Shown piece by piece: positions 15,699 through 22,668 of a DNA stretch of 22,668 nucleotides (the first letter of the stretch is position 1; the number at the start of each line of letters is the position of its first letter). Below the pieces are notes generated by a model, which had not been told where the DNA came from, searched no databases, and saw only the letters and a list, made by a program, of their open reading frames with translations. Made by a program: the position numbers and the translations under genes. This stretch comes from CAZJJK01 sp964546285 (lineage in GTDB: Bacteria; Spirochaetota; Spirochaetia; Treponematales; Breznakiellaceae): assembly GCA_964546285.1 (NCBI GenBank), contig CAZJJK010000051.1:1-22668 (forward strand), in the 5' to 3' direction.

Positions 15699-16055
15699 AT
15701 GAACGATTTGGAAAAGCGAACCGAGGGAAACGAGCTTGTTATTCAACCTTCCTGCGCGATCTGTGAGGATGACGGCAAGGTAACGCTGCGCTTGGAAATG
15801 CCGGGCGTTTCAAAAGAAGATATCGAGATTAATGTTGAGAAGAATGAGTTGATTATCAGCGCTAAGCCCAAGAAGGAGAAGGTTTCAGGCTCCTATCTAA
15901 TCCGTGAACGTCGTGAGGGCGAATATCGAAAACGTTTCATTATCGATGAAACGATTGATAGGGATAGGATAGACGCTGTTATGACAAACGGCGTACTTAA
16001 CCTAAATCTGGCCATCAAGGAAGCGGCTAAGCCGCGTAAGGTGGAAATCCAGTAA
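15699..16055 (+). CDS. hsp20: Small heat-shock protein (Hsp20), second copy
   Basis: 118 aa, with its own AAGGAGG ribosome binding site 7 nt upstream. Shorter N-terminal arm than the first copy. The alpha-crystallin domain is complete: KVTLRLEMPGVSKEDIEINVEKNELIISA, the EYRKRFIIDETIDRDRI strand pair, and M-T-N-G-V-L-N-L-N-L in place of the usual A-x-x-x-D-G-V-L-x-V. C-terminal V-E-I anchor. The two copies are clearly diverged at protein level, so this is an old duplication or a functionally distinct pair. Also a holdase; it is co-transcribed with the first copy and followed by a strong terminator. Confidence 0.95.
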   Translation: MNDLEKRTEGNELVIQPSCAICEDDGKVTLRLEMPGVSKEDIEINVEKNELIISAKPKKEKVSGSYLIRERREGEYRKRFIIDETIDRDRIDAVMTNGVLNLNLAIKEAAKPRKVEIQ

Positions 16056-16060
16056 ATGAA

Positions 16061-16142
16061 CGTTTAGCCCCGCAAGCTCAGGCTTTGGGCTAAACGCCGA
16101 TCACGTAGAGCCGCGGCTGATCAAGCGTCGCGGCTTTTTTTT
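16061..16142 (+). terminator. Double-hairpin intrinsic terminator after hsp20 genes
   Basis: First hairpin: CGTTTAGCCC (16061-16070) pairs perfectly with GGGCTAAACG (16087-16096). Second hairpin: AGCCGCG (16109-16115) with CGCGGCT (16129-16135), running directly into a run of eight T (16135-16142). The second is a textbook intrinsic terminator on the plus strand. The first may serve the convergent lplA gene, whose stop is at 16141-16143. Confidence 0.88.
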
Positions 16143-16905
16143 ATTTTCTGGCGGTCCAGTCCGGGTTATCGAATTGTTCTAGCGCGCCAGCTTGGGCGCG
16201 TTCCAATTCCGCTTGGCTAGGGCTGGCCTTTTCAAATACCAGCTCCAAGGCTTCCTCAAAACCGTATGCCATGGCTGTTTCCACGCGTTTTCTTTCCGGT
16301 ACCGCGCCAAGACACTCACTTAAGCTGGTGACCCGCTGCTTTATATCGCCGATAAACTTTCCCTTCATTTTTTCGGCGGGTACACGAAGTAGTTGGAACA
16401 TAAGATCCGCGTCAAGATCGATGATAATAGTGCCATGCTGAAGCAGACAAGCGCGTTTACGTGTCTGAGCGTTGCCAGATATTTTTTTATTGTCAATGAG
16501 TATATCGTTGATAGGCACGAAGCGCGCTTCAAGGCCCAAACGCGCCAAGCCCGCCACTAGGCCGGCGCATAGCCGCCGGTAGCTGTCGCTTAGGCCGCCG
16601 CCAGCCAGAGGGTGCGATTCCGGTAAAACCAAGCTGTAAGTCAGTTCGTTCTGGTGGAAAACAGCGCCGCCGCCGGTAATCCGGCGTACTACATCCACGC
16701 CGTACGCTCGGCAGGCATCGCTATCCACTTCTTCGTGTAAGCCCTGGAAATAGCCAATAGATATGGCTGGCGGCGACCATTGGTAAAAACGAAGGGTCGG
16801 GGGCGCGGCGCCGACCGCGACCGCTTCCAGAATAGCTTGGTCTAAGCCCATGTTGAAGGCGGCGTTCGCCGCGGGGGTGCTGAGGAGCCTAAGCGGATAA
16901 GCCAT
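16141..16905 (-). CDS. lplA: Lipoate-protein ligase catalytic domain (LplA/LipM family)
   Basis: 254 aa. Biotin/lipoate ligase fold: VVRRITGGGAVFHQNELTYS (residues 72-91, the RRxxGGGxVxH motif that holds the lipoyl-AMP), ILIDNKKISGNAQ with the substrate-binding Lys (K140 or K141), and LLQHGTIIIDLD. It transfers lipoate (ligase) or octanoate (LipM-type) to carrier proteins such as the glycine cleavage H protein. The family's C-terminal accessory domain is missing from this chain and is encoded by the gene just upstream, so a two-subunit ligase is the most likely reading. A LipM-type octanoyltransferase cannot be excluded, since lipA is adjacent and no lipB was seen. Overlaps the upstream gene by 17 nt. 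Confidence 0.87.
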   Translation of the reverse strand: MAYPLRLLSTPAANAAFNMGLDQAILEAVAVGAAPPTLRFYQWSPPAISIGYFQGLHEEVDSDACRAYGVDVVRRITGGGAVFHQNELTYSLVLPESHPLAGGGLSDSYRRLCAGLVAGLARLGLEARFVPINDILIDNKKISGNAQTRKRACLLQHGTIIIDLDADLMFQLLRVPAEKMKGKFIGDIKQRVTSLSECLGAVPERKRVETAMAYGFEEALELVFEKASPSQAELERAQAGALEQFDNPDWTARK

Positions 16906-17173
16906 TGAGATAGCCCTTAATTAGGTCGGCGACAGCCTTGCCGCTGATGCCTTGAAGTATGACGCCCGCCTCAGCCATCGCGCTGTCAAAGCGATCGGCG
17001 AAAAGATCGATAGGAAGCTTTGTAAGAGCGCTCAAGACGCTGTCAAAAGTTTCTTCCGGTATAGCGAAAAAGTCGCCTCTTATATCGATTTTAAGAACCA
17101 GACCAGCCGCTATTTCAGCGTCTAGTCGGATAAGCTTGCACCCTTCCGGTTTGCCGCTCACGTTTATTGTCAT
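16889..17173 (-). CDS. lplB: Lipoate-protein ligase accessory subunit (LplB-like)
   Basis: 94 aa. The sequence KLIRLDAEIAAGLVLKIDIRGDFFAIPEE is the characteristic beginning of the lipoate ligase C-terminal domain (GDFF.xPEE), which in some archaea is the separate LplB subunit needed for lipoate adenylation. The remaining helices (ILQGISGKAVADLIKGYL) complete the small alpha/beta domain. The ATG overlaps the lipA stop and the stop lies inside the lplA start region, so all three are tightly coupled. As a free-standing subunit in a bacterium it is an informative variant. The match is recognised from the motif, not from a search. Confidence 0.8.
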   Translation of the reverse strand: MTINVSGKPEGCKLIRLDAEIAAGLVLKIDIRGDFFAIPEETFDSVLSALTKLPIDLFADRFDSAMAEAGVILQGISGKAVADLIKGYLNGLSA

Positions 17174-18114
17174 AGGGCGGCCTGTTTTTTATTCGCGATG
17201 ACGCGGCTATAAGCTTCCGCCGCGCGGTAGCTGGTGCGCGCGAAAGGCGCCGCTACCACCTCGGCGAAGCCTCTATCTAAGCCCTCGCGTTCATATAGGG
17301 CAAAAGTCTCGGGCTCGACATATTCAACTACCGGAATTTGCTTTGAGCTTGGCCTAAGGTATTGCCCAAGGACTAAAATATCCACATTGATGGCGCGCAA
17401 ATCATCCATCGTTTCCAATACTTCTTCCCTTCGTTCGCCTAGGCCTAGGATGAGGCTGGTCTTGGTGATAGCACCGCCCTTTTTGGCCGCCGCCAGTGTG
17501 GCGAGGCTGGTAGCATAGCCAGCCCGAGCGTCACGAATGGATTGAAGCCGGCGAACGCTTTCAAGGTTATGTCCGACCACAGCGCAGCCTTCCGCCAGTA
17601 TGAGTTTCAGTTCGTCTTCGCGGTAGTCTGGAACAAGAACCTCAATTAAGATATTGGCCGCTCGAGCGTGGACAGCTTTAACGCAGGCCGCGAAATGGGA
17701 AGAACCTCGATCGCTAAGATCATCGCGATCAACCGAGGTAAGAACCAGGTAGCGCAAGCCAAGCTCCGCGACAGCGTTAGCTAGGTTTTGCGCCTCATCC
17801 TCTCGCGGTTCCCGTCCGACCGTTCCGCTGGGTACGGCGCAAAAACGGCAGGACCGGGTGCAGATATCGCCCAGAATCATAAAAGTAGCTGTCCCCGCCG
17901 CCCAGCATTCAGCTTTATTTGGGCAAAGCGCCGAGTCGCAGACGGTGTTGAGACCATTCTCGGCGACGCTTTTTTCAACTTGCCGCCAGACGGTCCCTGA
18001 GGGCGCTTTAAAGCGTATCCAGGAAGGTTTAGGAAGAGGCTTGTCCATAGCCATACTATACGCCGATAGAGGTATCAGTGTCATGATCCCTTGTTCAGGT
18101 TCCGCGTTTTTCAT
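17170..18114 (-). CDS. lipA: Lipoyl synthase
   Basis: 314 aa; ATG 18114 preceded by GAGG. Radical-SAM enzyme that inserts two sulfurs into octanoyl groups on carrier proteins. The auxiliary cluster ligands C59, C64 and C70 (CDSALCPNKAEC) and the SAM-cluster ligands C85, C89 and C92 (CTRSCRFC) are all present, as is VLTSVDRDDLSDRGSSHF. The C-terminal motif, normally RSSY and supplying a Ser ligand to the auxiliary cluster, reads R293-T-S-Y here, so one of its two serines is Thr. The remaining Ser may suffice. First gene of lipA-lplB-lplA. No lipoyl-dependent enzyme is encoded in the window. Confidence 0.95.
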   Translation of the reverse strand: MKNAEPEQGIMTLIPLSAYSMAMDKPLPKPSWIRFKAPSGTVWRQVEKSVAENGLNTVCDSALCPNKAECWAAGTATFMILGDICTRSCRFCAVPSGTVGREPREDEAQNLANAVAELGLRYLVLTSVDRDDLSDRGSSHFAACVKAVHARAANILIEVLVPDYREDELKLILAEGCAVVGHNLESVRRLQSIRDARAGYATSLATLAAAKKGGAITKTSLILGLGERREEVLETMDDLRAINVDILVLGQYLRPSSKQIPVVEYVEPETFALYEREGLDRGFAEVVAAPFARTSYRAAEAYSRVIANKKQAAL

Positions 18115-18122
18115 TTTCCTCG

Positions 18123-18151
18123 TTGCAGCTTGCTCATTTATTGAGTATGTT
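18123..18151 (+). promoter_or_regulatory. Sigma-70-type promoter for yggT-recG
   Basis: TTGCAG (18123-18128), 17-nt spacer, TATGTT (18146-18151) in the divergent region between lipA and the YggT-family gene. Predicted start at about 18158, 47 nt before the ATG. Confidence 0.5.
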
Positions 18152-18204
18152 TAGGTAGAGCGCGGAATTCCGGCTCAATCCCTCGCTTGTGTAGGAGGCG
18201 TTTT

Positions 18205-18792
18205 ATGATAGTTCTTATGCGTATTTTGGCCGCCGCCACTTCGGCCTATATGTTCGCCGTATTTCTGCGCGTTATGTTGACTTGGTTTAATAGTCAAACG
18301 CTTGGGCGGCCGTATGAAGTGCTTGCCAAGGCGACTGACCCTTATTTGGATTGGTTCCGCCGCTTTCCCGCGTTACGGACAGGCCGGTTTGACTTTACAC
18401 CGGTAGCGGCTTTAGCGGCTTTGGCGCTTATCAATAATGTTTTTATGACGATAGCGTTTTATGGTCGGATCAGCGTTGGTATTATATTGTCCATGCTTTT
18501 GTCGGCCGCCTGGTCCGCTGTTTCTTTTATTTTGATATTTTTCGTTATTGTGTTAGTTCTTCGGCTTTTCGTTTTTTCACAACGTCCCAATTCTATAATG
18601 CCCTTTCGCCAGGTTCTAGAATCCATAACCCAACCGGTATTGGATATTAGCACAAAAACGTTTTATCGCGATCGCTATATAAGCCCTCAAAAAGCTATCG
18701 TAACGGCCGCGCTTGTGCTATTGGGCGGTCGCGTTGTCGGCGGATTTTTAGTCCGCTTTATCGGCGGTCTTATCTCCCGCTTGCCCTTTTAG
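18205..18792 (+). CDS. yggT: YggT-family membrane protein, two YggT modules
   Basis: 195 aa from ATG 18205, with AGGAGG 6 nt upstream; a longer frame from a TTG at 18187 lacks support. Two copies of the YggT module: the first starts MRILAAATSAYMFAVFLRVMLTWFN and continues to an amphipathic segment with a proline-rich turn; the second begins near VIVLVLRLFVFSQRPNSIMPFRQVLESITQPVL, where the pattern 'P....l..iTqPvL' is the family signature. About four to five transmembrane helices. YggT proteins are linked to osmotic tolerance and cell-shape or division-site roles, but the biochemical function is unknown. The stop codon overlaps the ribosome binding site of recG. Confidence 0.83.
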   Translation: MIVLMRILAAATSAYMFAVFLRVMLTWFNSQTLGRPYEVLAKATDPYLDWFRRFPALRTGRFDFTPVAALAALALINNVFMTIAFYGRISVGIILSMLLSAAWSAVSFILIFFVIVLVLRLFVFSQRPNSIMPFRQVLESITQPVLDISTKTFYRDRYISPQKAIVTAALVLLGGRVVGGFLVRFIGGLISRLPF

Positions 18793-18805
18793 GAGGCGGC
18801 TAGCG

Positions 18806-20866
18806 GTGTTTCTGAGGGAACTCCGAAATCCCATATCAGAATTGCACGGCGCGGGCACGGTAATCGCGCGGCGCTTAAGCAGTCTGGGTATAATCAATAT
18901 AGCCGGATTATTAAGTTATTATCCTCGGGATTGGGAAGACCGCTCGCGTGAGCGCCCCCTTGCCTCGTCTCGCGCTGATGGGCAGGTGTGCGCTAAGGTT
19001 CGGGTGCTGGCGCATGATTGGTTCGGTTATGGTCGCATGAAAACCTTAAAGGTTCATATTGAGGATGACAGCGCGCGGGCGGTCCTGCTTTGCTTTAATC
19101 GACCTTTTTTAGAAAAACAATTGCCTATTGGAGCTGATTTTTGGGTTTGGGGTCGTTTTTATTATAAATACGGAGAGCTTCAATCAAGCGCCTTTGAATT
19201 TGAGAAGGCCGATGAGGGCCATGGATCGTTTGGTCGCATTCTGCCGGTTTATCCGTTGAGCGCGGATCTTAACCAGGGAGTTCTTCGCCGGCTTGTTGAC
19301 CAAGCGCTCAAATTATATGTTCCAAGGCTGGAGGATGAGCTTCCCGCCTCTCTCCGCGAACGGTATGCGCTGCCGCCTAAAACTAGATCCCTAAACGATA
19401 TACATTTTCCTTCCACTATGGCGGCTTTGGCCGAGGCGAAAAAAGCTTTGGTGTATGAGGAACTATTTTACCTGGAAGTGACGGTTGGAAAACGCGCGCT
19501 TGAACGAAAACGCCAGAGCCGGCGCGGCGGGTCGTCTGTTTCTGATCCAAGCTTAAGTCCGCTCCAAAAGCGCTTGATGGATCGTCTGCCCTTCGCTCTT
19601 ACCGAAGGCCAGTTAAGCGCGCTTTCCGAATTGAATGCCGATCTATGCGGGCCCTTCCCTATGGCTCGTCTGCTCCAAGGCGATGTTGGTTCAGGCAAAA
19701 CCTTGGTGGCTTTTATGGCTTGTCTGCGCGTGATAGAGAAGGGCCGCCAAGCGGCGGTGATGGCTCCGACTGAACTGCTCGCCCGTCAGCACGCTGAAAA
19801 CGCCGCCCGTTTATTGGAACCGCTGGGGATACGCCCAGCTTTTTTGACCGGGAACATAAAGGCGGCCGGGCGGAGAGAACTCTTGAACGCATTACATGCA
19901 GGCGACATCGATCTTGTGGTAGGGACTCACGCTCTCTTTTCCCGCGATGTCGTGTATCATGACCTTGGCTTGGTAGTCATAGACGAACAACACCGTTTTG
20001 GGGTTGTCCAGCGTTCGGCGATTCAGACCAAGGGCGAGGCGAGCGACCTTCTTATGATGAGCGCGACGCCAATCCCTAGAACGCTGGCCCATACGGTATT
20101 CGGCGACTTAGACGTATCCTATATTCGCGATATGCCGAGCGGACGCAAGCCGCCTATTACCCATTTGGCCGCGCGGCGAAATGAGAAAAAGGTTTACGAT
20201 TTTGTCCGTCGTGAGCTCAAAGAGGGGCGGCAAGCGTATTTCGTGTATCCATTGATTGACGCCGATGAGGCAAAGCGATTAAAAGACGCCGAAACCATGG
20301 TTAAGCTCCTAGCGCGAGATATTTTTCCGGAATTTCCGACAGCCCTAATCCATTCCAAATTGACTGAGGAAAATAAACGTGAAACCATGGAAGCCTTCCG
20401 TGCCGGTTCTGTCCGGGTGCTGGTTGCGACTAGCGTGGTTGAGGTTGGCGTTGACGTGCCAAACGCCAGCTGTATGGTGGTGGAACACGCCGAACGTTTT
20501 GGCCTGTCCGCTCTGCATCAGATGAGAGGGCGGGTAGGGCGGGGCGGCGGGCAAGCGTACTGTTTCCTTGTTTATTCCGATGAGTTAACCGAGGACGGGA
20601 AAGCCCGCCTGAGGATCATGTTGGAGAACACCGATGGCTTTGTCATAGCGGAAGAAGATCTAAAACTGCGCGGGCCTGGACAGCTGGTTGGGTTGGAACA
20701 ATCCGGGTATTTATCGCTCGGCATAGCCGATCCGGTACGCGACGCGGAAGTCCTAGCAAAAGCCCGTGAGGACGCGTTCTCTATCTTAAAAGAGGACGGC
20801 GCCGATCGGCGCCTGATAGAAGCGGTTCTTGAACGGGCGGCACCCTATACGGAAGCCGCCCGCTAA
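18806..20866 (+). CDS. recG: ATP-dependent DNA helicase RecG
   Basis: 686 aa. GTG start 18806, with AGGAGG (18791-18796) that begins within the yggT stop codon. Wedge/OB domain in residues 1-200 (GIINIAGLLSYYPRDWEDRS). Helicase domain: Walker A GDVGSGKT (about 292-299), MAPTELLARQHAEN, VVGTHALFS, DEQH box VIDEQHRFG (about 392-400), MSATPIPRTL, then IRDMPSGRKPPIT, VATSVVEVGVDVPNA and QMRGRVGRGGGQAYC. RecG reverses stalled replication forks and processes Holliday-like junctions. Length is normal for the family. It is complete, with all motifs intact. Confidence 0.97.
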   Translation: MFLRELRNPISELHGAGTVIARRLSSLGIINIAGLLSYYPRDWEDRSRERPLASSRADGQVCAKVRVLAHDWFGYGRMKTLKVHIEDDSARAVLLCFNRPFLEKQLPIGADFWVWGRFYYKYGELQSSAFEFEKADEGHGSFGRILPVYPLSADLNQGVLRRLVDQALKLYVPRLEDELPASLRERYALPPKTRSLNDIHFPSTMAALAEAKKALVYEELFYLEVTVGKRALERKRQSRRGGSSVSDPSLSPLQKRLMDRLPFALTEGQLSALSELNADLCGPFPMARLLQGDVGSGKTLVAFMACLRVIEKGRQAAVMAPTELLARQHAENAARLLEPLGIRPAFLTGNIKAAGRRELLNALHAGDIDLVVGTHALFSRDVVYHDLGLVVIDEQHRFGVVQRSAIQTKGEASDLLMMSATPIPRTLAHTVFGDLDVSYIRDMPSGRKPPITHLAARRNEKKVYDFVRRELKEGRQAYFVYPLIDADEAKRLKDAETMVKLLARDIFPEFPTALIHSKLTEENKRETMEAFRAGSVRVLVATSVVEVGVDVPNASCMVVEHAERFGLSALHQMRGRVGRGGGQAYCFLVYSDELTEDGKARLRIMLENTDGFVIAEEDLKLRGPGQLVGLEQSGYLSLGIADPVRDAEVLAKAREDAFSILKEDGADRRLIEAVLERAAPYTEAAR

Positions 20867-20882
20867 GAAAGTGGCTTAAAAT

Positions 20883-22308
20883 CTAGTAATACGCGATATA
20901 GGGGGACTCTCCCCGTGAAGTTGAAGTGGTTTCTATCCCATCCACGCCTATGCACACATAGTAGCCGTCAATCAACACTAAGGCGATGATGGTATCATAA
21001 TCGCAATGTTCGGATGTCCATATAACAGTTCCCGTGTCACCGACGCGAGGATAGAAAGTATCCCACGCGTCTTGGCCGCCCAATTCCTTTGTTTCCTCGT
21101 CAGGCCAGCTAAGGCAGTCAGAGCGGTTAATGGTTGAATAGATTTCGCCGGTATCGGTAATCCTGACGCGGCGTCCGATCAAGCCAAGCTCGTGGTAGTA
21201 ATTGTCCTCAACGCCCCACTCGTCGTAATCGTCATAACCCCANNNNNNNNNNNNNNNNNNNNNNNNNNNNNNNNNNNNNNNNNNNNNNNNNNNNNNNNNN
21301 NNNNNNNNNNNNNNNNNNNNNNNNNNNNNNNNNNNNNNNNNNATCATAATTGCTTACACCGATATCGTAGGGATAGGAATAATAATCGTAATCATAGGTC
21401 TGGAAATCGATATAGTAATCTTCTGGGTAGAAACTCACTACTCCGCCGTCGCTTAAAGAGACGGTAATAAGGTCTTGTTCAAACAAAAAGGTGGTTTGGC
21501 CTTCTCTATCGCCGGTAGTGAAAGAAGTGCCATTCGTGATAGCGATAGGATTCGTGCTGGCATATTCCCAAGGCCGATCAAAGAATTCCTGCTCTTCCGT
21601 TTCGCCGGTGCTCCACACGACATATTCGGAGGCGTCGTAGCGGAGATGGAACCAGCCATTGGTGCCCTCAATGAATTCAAGGGCTATATCGCCACCGTCC
21701 CGGTAAGCGATAACGTCATCATCGGCCGCGCGGAATATATACCAAGCCCCGAATGAATAGAGCGTATCGGCTTCGTTCCAGGCGACAGGGACGTTCCTGC
21801 CCTTAACGCTGGAGACGAAAGTTACCGTTTTTCCGCTTTTGGTAAGATAATCGATGCTTGAACCGTATTTAGCGAAGCTTATTCTTCCGCCGTCGCTAAG
21901 TGTGGCGCTTAATACGTCATTGGCGATACTGTAGCTTGTGACATAGCCGCTTTTTTCAACTTGGAAGCTGGCGCCGTTGCCAACGCTTATCGGGCTTTCG
22001 TTAATAGTATCCCAGGGCTTTTCATAGAAACTCTGAGAACTTGTACCGCCCGCGCTCCACACGACATATTCGCTGTTATCGTAGCGAACACGCCACCAGC
22101 CATTACTGTTAGCTATCAGCTCCGCGGCGAGTCCTCCGTCATCACGGTAAACGACGACATTATTATTGGCTTGCCAATAAAGCGTCCAGTCGCCAAACGA
22201 ATACATGGACTTTCCATTTTGGAAACCGACAGGATCGTCAGCGAAGGCGCCGATCACCGCGAAGGCGCATACCGCCAACGCGACAAAACGTTTCAACGTT
22301 GATGCCAT
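20883..22308 (-). CDS. Secreted repeat protein, interrupted by assembly gap
   Basis: Starts at ATG 22308 with GAGGGGGAG just upstream; a longer frame to 22494 has no signal. Signal peptide: MASTLKRFVALAVCAFAVIGAFA, likely cleaved after Ala23. Two tandem units with a 148-residue period follow: SFGDW at 37 / SFGAW at 185, YVVWS at 81 / 229, PWD at 98 / PWE at 246, LSDGG at 137 / 285. Beyond unit 2 comes a Tyr/Asp-rich tract (residues 298-322), then the 100-N gap, then 119 residues starting WGYDDYDEWG and ending in a beta-rich domain (RRVRITDTGE, GDTGTVIWTS, GYYVCIGVDG). The two sides are in different frames if the Ns are counted literally, which is meaningless for a placeholder gap. Probably a periplasmic or surface-exposed protein; I do not recognise the family. 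Two separate genes cannot be excluded. Confidence 0.72.
21243..21342. other. Assembly gap, exactly 100 N
   Basis: A run of exactly 100 N, the usual placeholder for a scaffold gap of unknown size. Both flanks encode Tyr/Asp-rich sequence with repetitive trinucleotides (ATA/ATC/GTA classes on the plus strand), so a tandem or low-complexity repeat probably broke the assembly. Confidence 0.97.
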
Positions 22309-22362
22309 AATCTCCCCCTCATACTTTTGCGGGTGTCGCGTTTGCCCATCGACCCCGCTTAT

Positions 22363-22391
22363 AGCATAGCGCGGACTTGATAAGCCGACAA
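22363..22391 (-). promoter_or_regulatory. Sigma-70-type promoter for the secreted repeat protein
   Basis: On the minus strand: TTGTCG (22391-22386), 17-nt spacer, TATGCT (22368-22363). Predicted start at about 22356, giving a leader of about 48 nt before ATG 22308. Confidence 0.55.
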
Positions 22392-22542
22392 GATCCATGG
22401 CCAAAAGTGATAAAAAAAGGGGGGATTTGAGTTTTTTGCCGTTTGTTTTCAACTGGTCGCTATTATCTCCTCCTAAAATTTTATCTGTTTCCACCCTACT
22501 GGCCTAGCTTGGTTTATATTGGGGGGCGGGTTAGGATAAAAA

Positions 22543-22569
22543 TTGACAAAAAAAAGGATAAAGTATAGT
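22543..22569 (+). promoter_or_regulatory. Sigma-70-type promoter for the terminal lipoprotein gene
   Basis: Consensus TTGACA (22543-22548), followed by an A-rich spacer and TATAGT (22564-22569). The 15-nt spacing is short; TAGTTT at 22566 would give 17. It is followed by GGAGG (22589-22593) and the GTG start. Confidence 0.55.
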
Positions 22570-22601
22570 TTAAGAAACTTATATAATTGGAGGAACGGGG
22601 T

Positions 22602-22668
22602 GTGAGAAAAAGTGCTACATGTATTTTTAGTTTCATGTTTTATTTGGTGTTTTTTTCCGCTTGCGATT
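22602..22668 (+). CDS. Putative lipoprotein, N-terminal fragment (cut by window end)
   Basis: GTG start at 22602 with GGAGG 8 nt upstream and a TTGACA promoter before it. The 22 visible residues form a lipoprotein signal: MRKSATCIF, a hydrophobic Phe-rich core, then VFFSACD with the lipobox Cys at residue 21. The mature protein lies outside the window. Divergent from the secreted repeat protein; the two may share regulatory DNA in the roughly 290-nt gap between them. Confidence 0.7.
   Translation, partial: MRKSATCIFSFMFYLVFFSACD

Noticed and set aside
21232..21347. Apparent frameshift between the two halves of the secreted protein
   Set aside because: The 100-N run is a placeholder, so frame cannot be compared across it.
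21192..21467. Plus-strand frame through the gap, and minus-strand frame starting at 21347
   Set aside because: Both exist only because N codons are read as open; they are not coding evidence.
22309..22494. 62-residue N-terminal extension of the secreted protein
   Set aside because: It would bury the signal peptide and cross the likely promoter; ATG 22308 has a strong ribosome binding site.

Overview
The window looks like a chromosomal segment of a spirochaete, most likely Treponema-like with mid-range GC. This is inference from gene content: a ROK regulator without the zinc motif, several lipoproteins with relaxed lipoboxes ending in Ala/Ser-Cys, TPR lipoproteins beside an MltD-type lytic transglycosylase, a YggT-family protein directly before recG, and lipoate genes without lipB. 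No rRNA, tRNA, CRISPR array or complete mobile element was seen. There is one assembly gap of exactly 100 N at 21243-21342.

Layout. (1) 1-551: the 5' end of a transposase-like gene on the minus strand, cut by the window edge, and an intergenic region carrying one copy of a 25-nt dispersed repeat. (2) 552-5146, plus strand: ROK regulator, retaining glycosyltransferase, HAD hydrolase and an unknown lipoprotein, probably one carbohydrate-related unit. (3) 5220-11480, minus strand: a five-gene run reading right to left. It starts with a TPR lipoprotein, an MltD-like LysM lytic transglycosylase and a secreted 'GLxxxA' family protein with overlapping starts and stops, then an M20 metallopeptidase and a YfcC-family transporter. 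Together they suggest envelope or peptidoglycan maintenance plus uptake and hydrolysis of a peptide or acyl-amino acid. (4) 11550-14628, plus strand: a small membrane protein from a near-leaderless promoter, a 577-aa TPR lipoprotein, and a DgkA-family lipid kinase.

(5) 14629-16142: a 612-nt AT-rich intergenic region followed by two tandem hsp20 genes and a strong terminator. The region ends in a sigma-54-type -24/-12 element, with an 11-bp perfect inverted repeat at about -150. (6) 16141-18114, minus strand: lipA and a split lipoate ligase (accessory LplB-like domain and catalytic LplA-like domain as separate overlapping genes). (7) 18205-20866, plus strand: a YggT-family membrane protein and recG. 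(8) 20883-22668: a secreted protein built of a duplicated 148-residue unit and interrupted by the gap inside a Tyr/Asp-rich tract, then the divergent start of another lipoprotein gene at the window end.

No obviously new system was proven. The best leads are the putative sigma-54 control of the small heat-shock gene pair, the compact lipA-lplB-lplA overlap cassette, and the duplicated surface protein.
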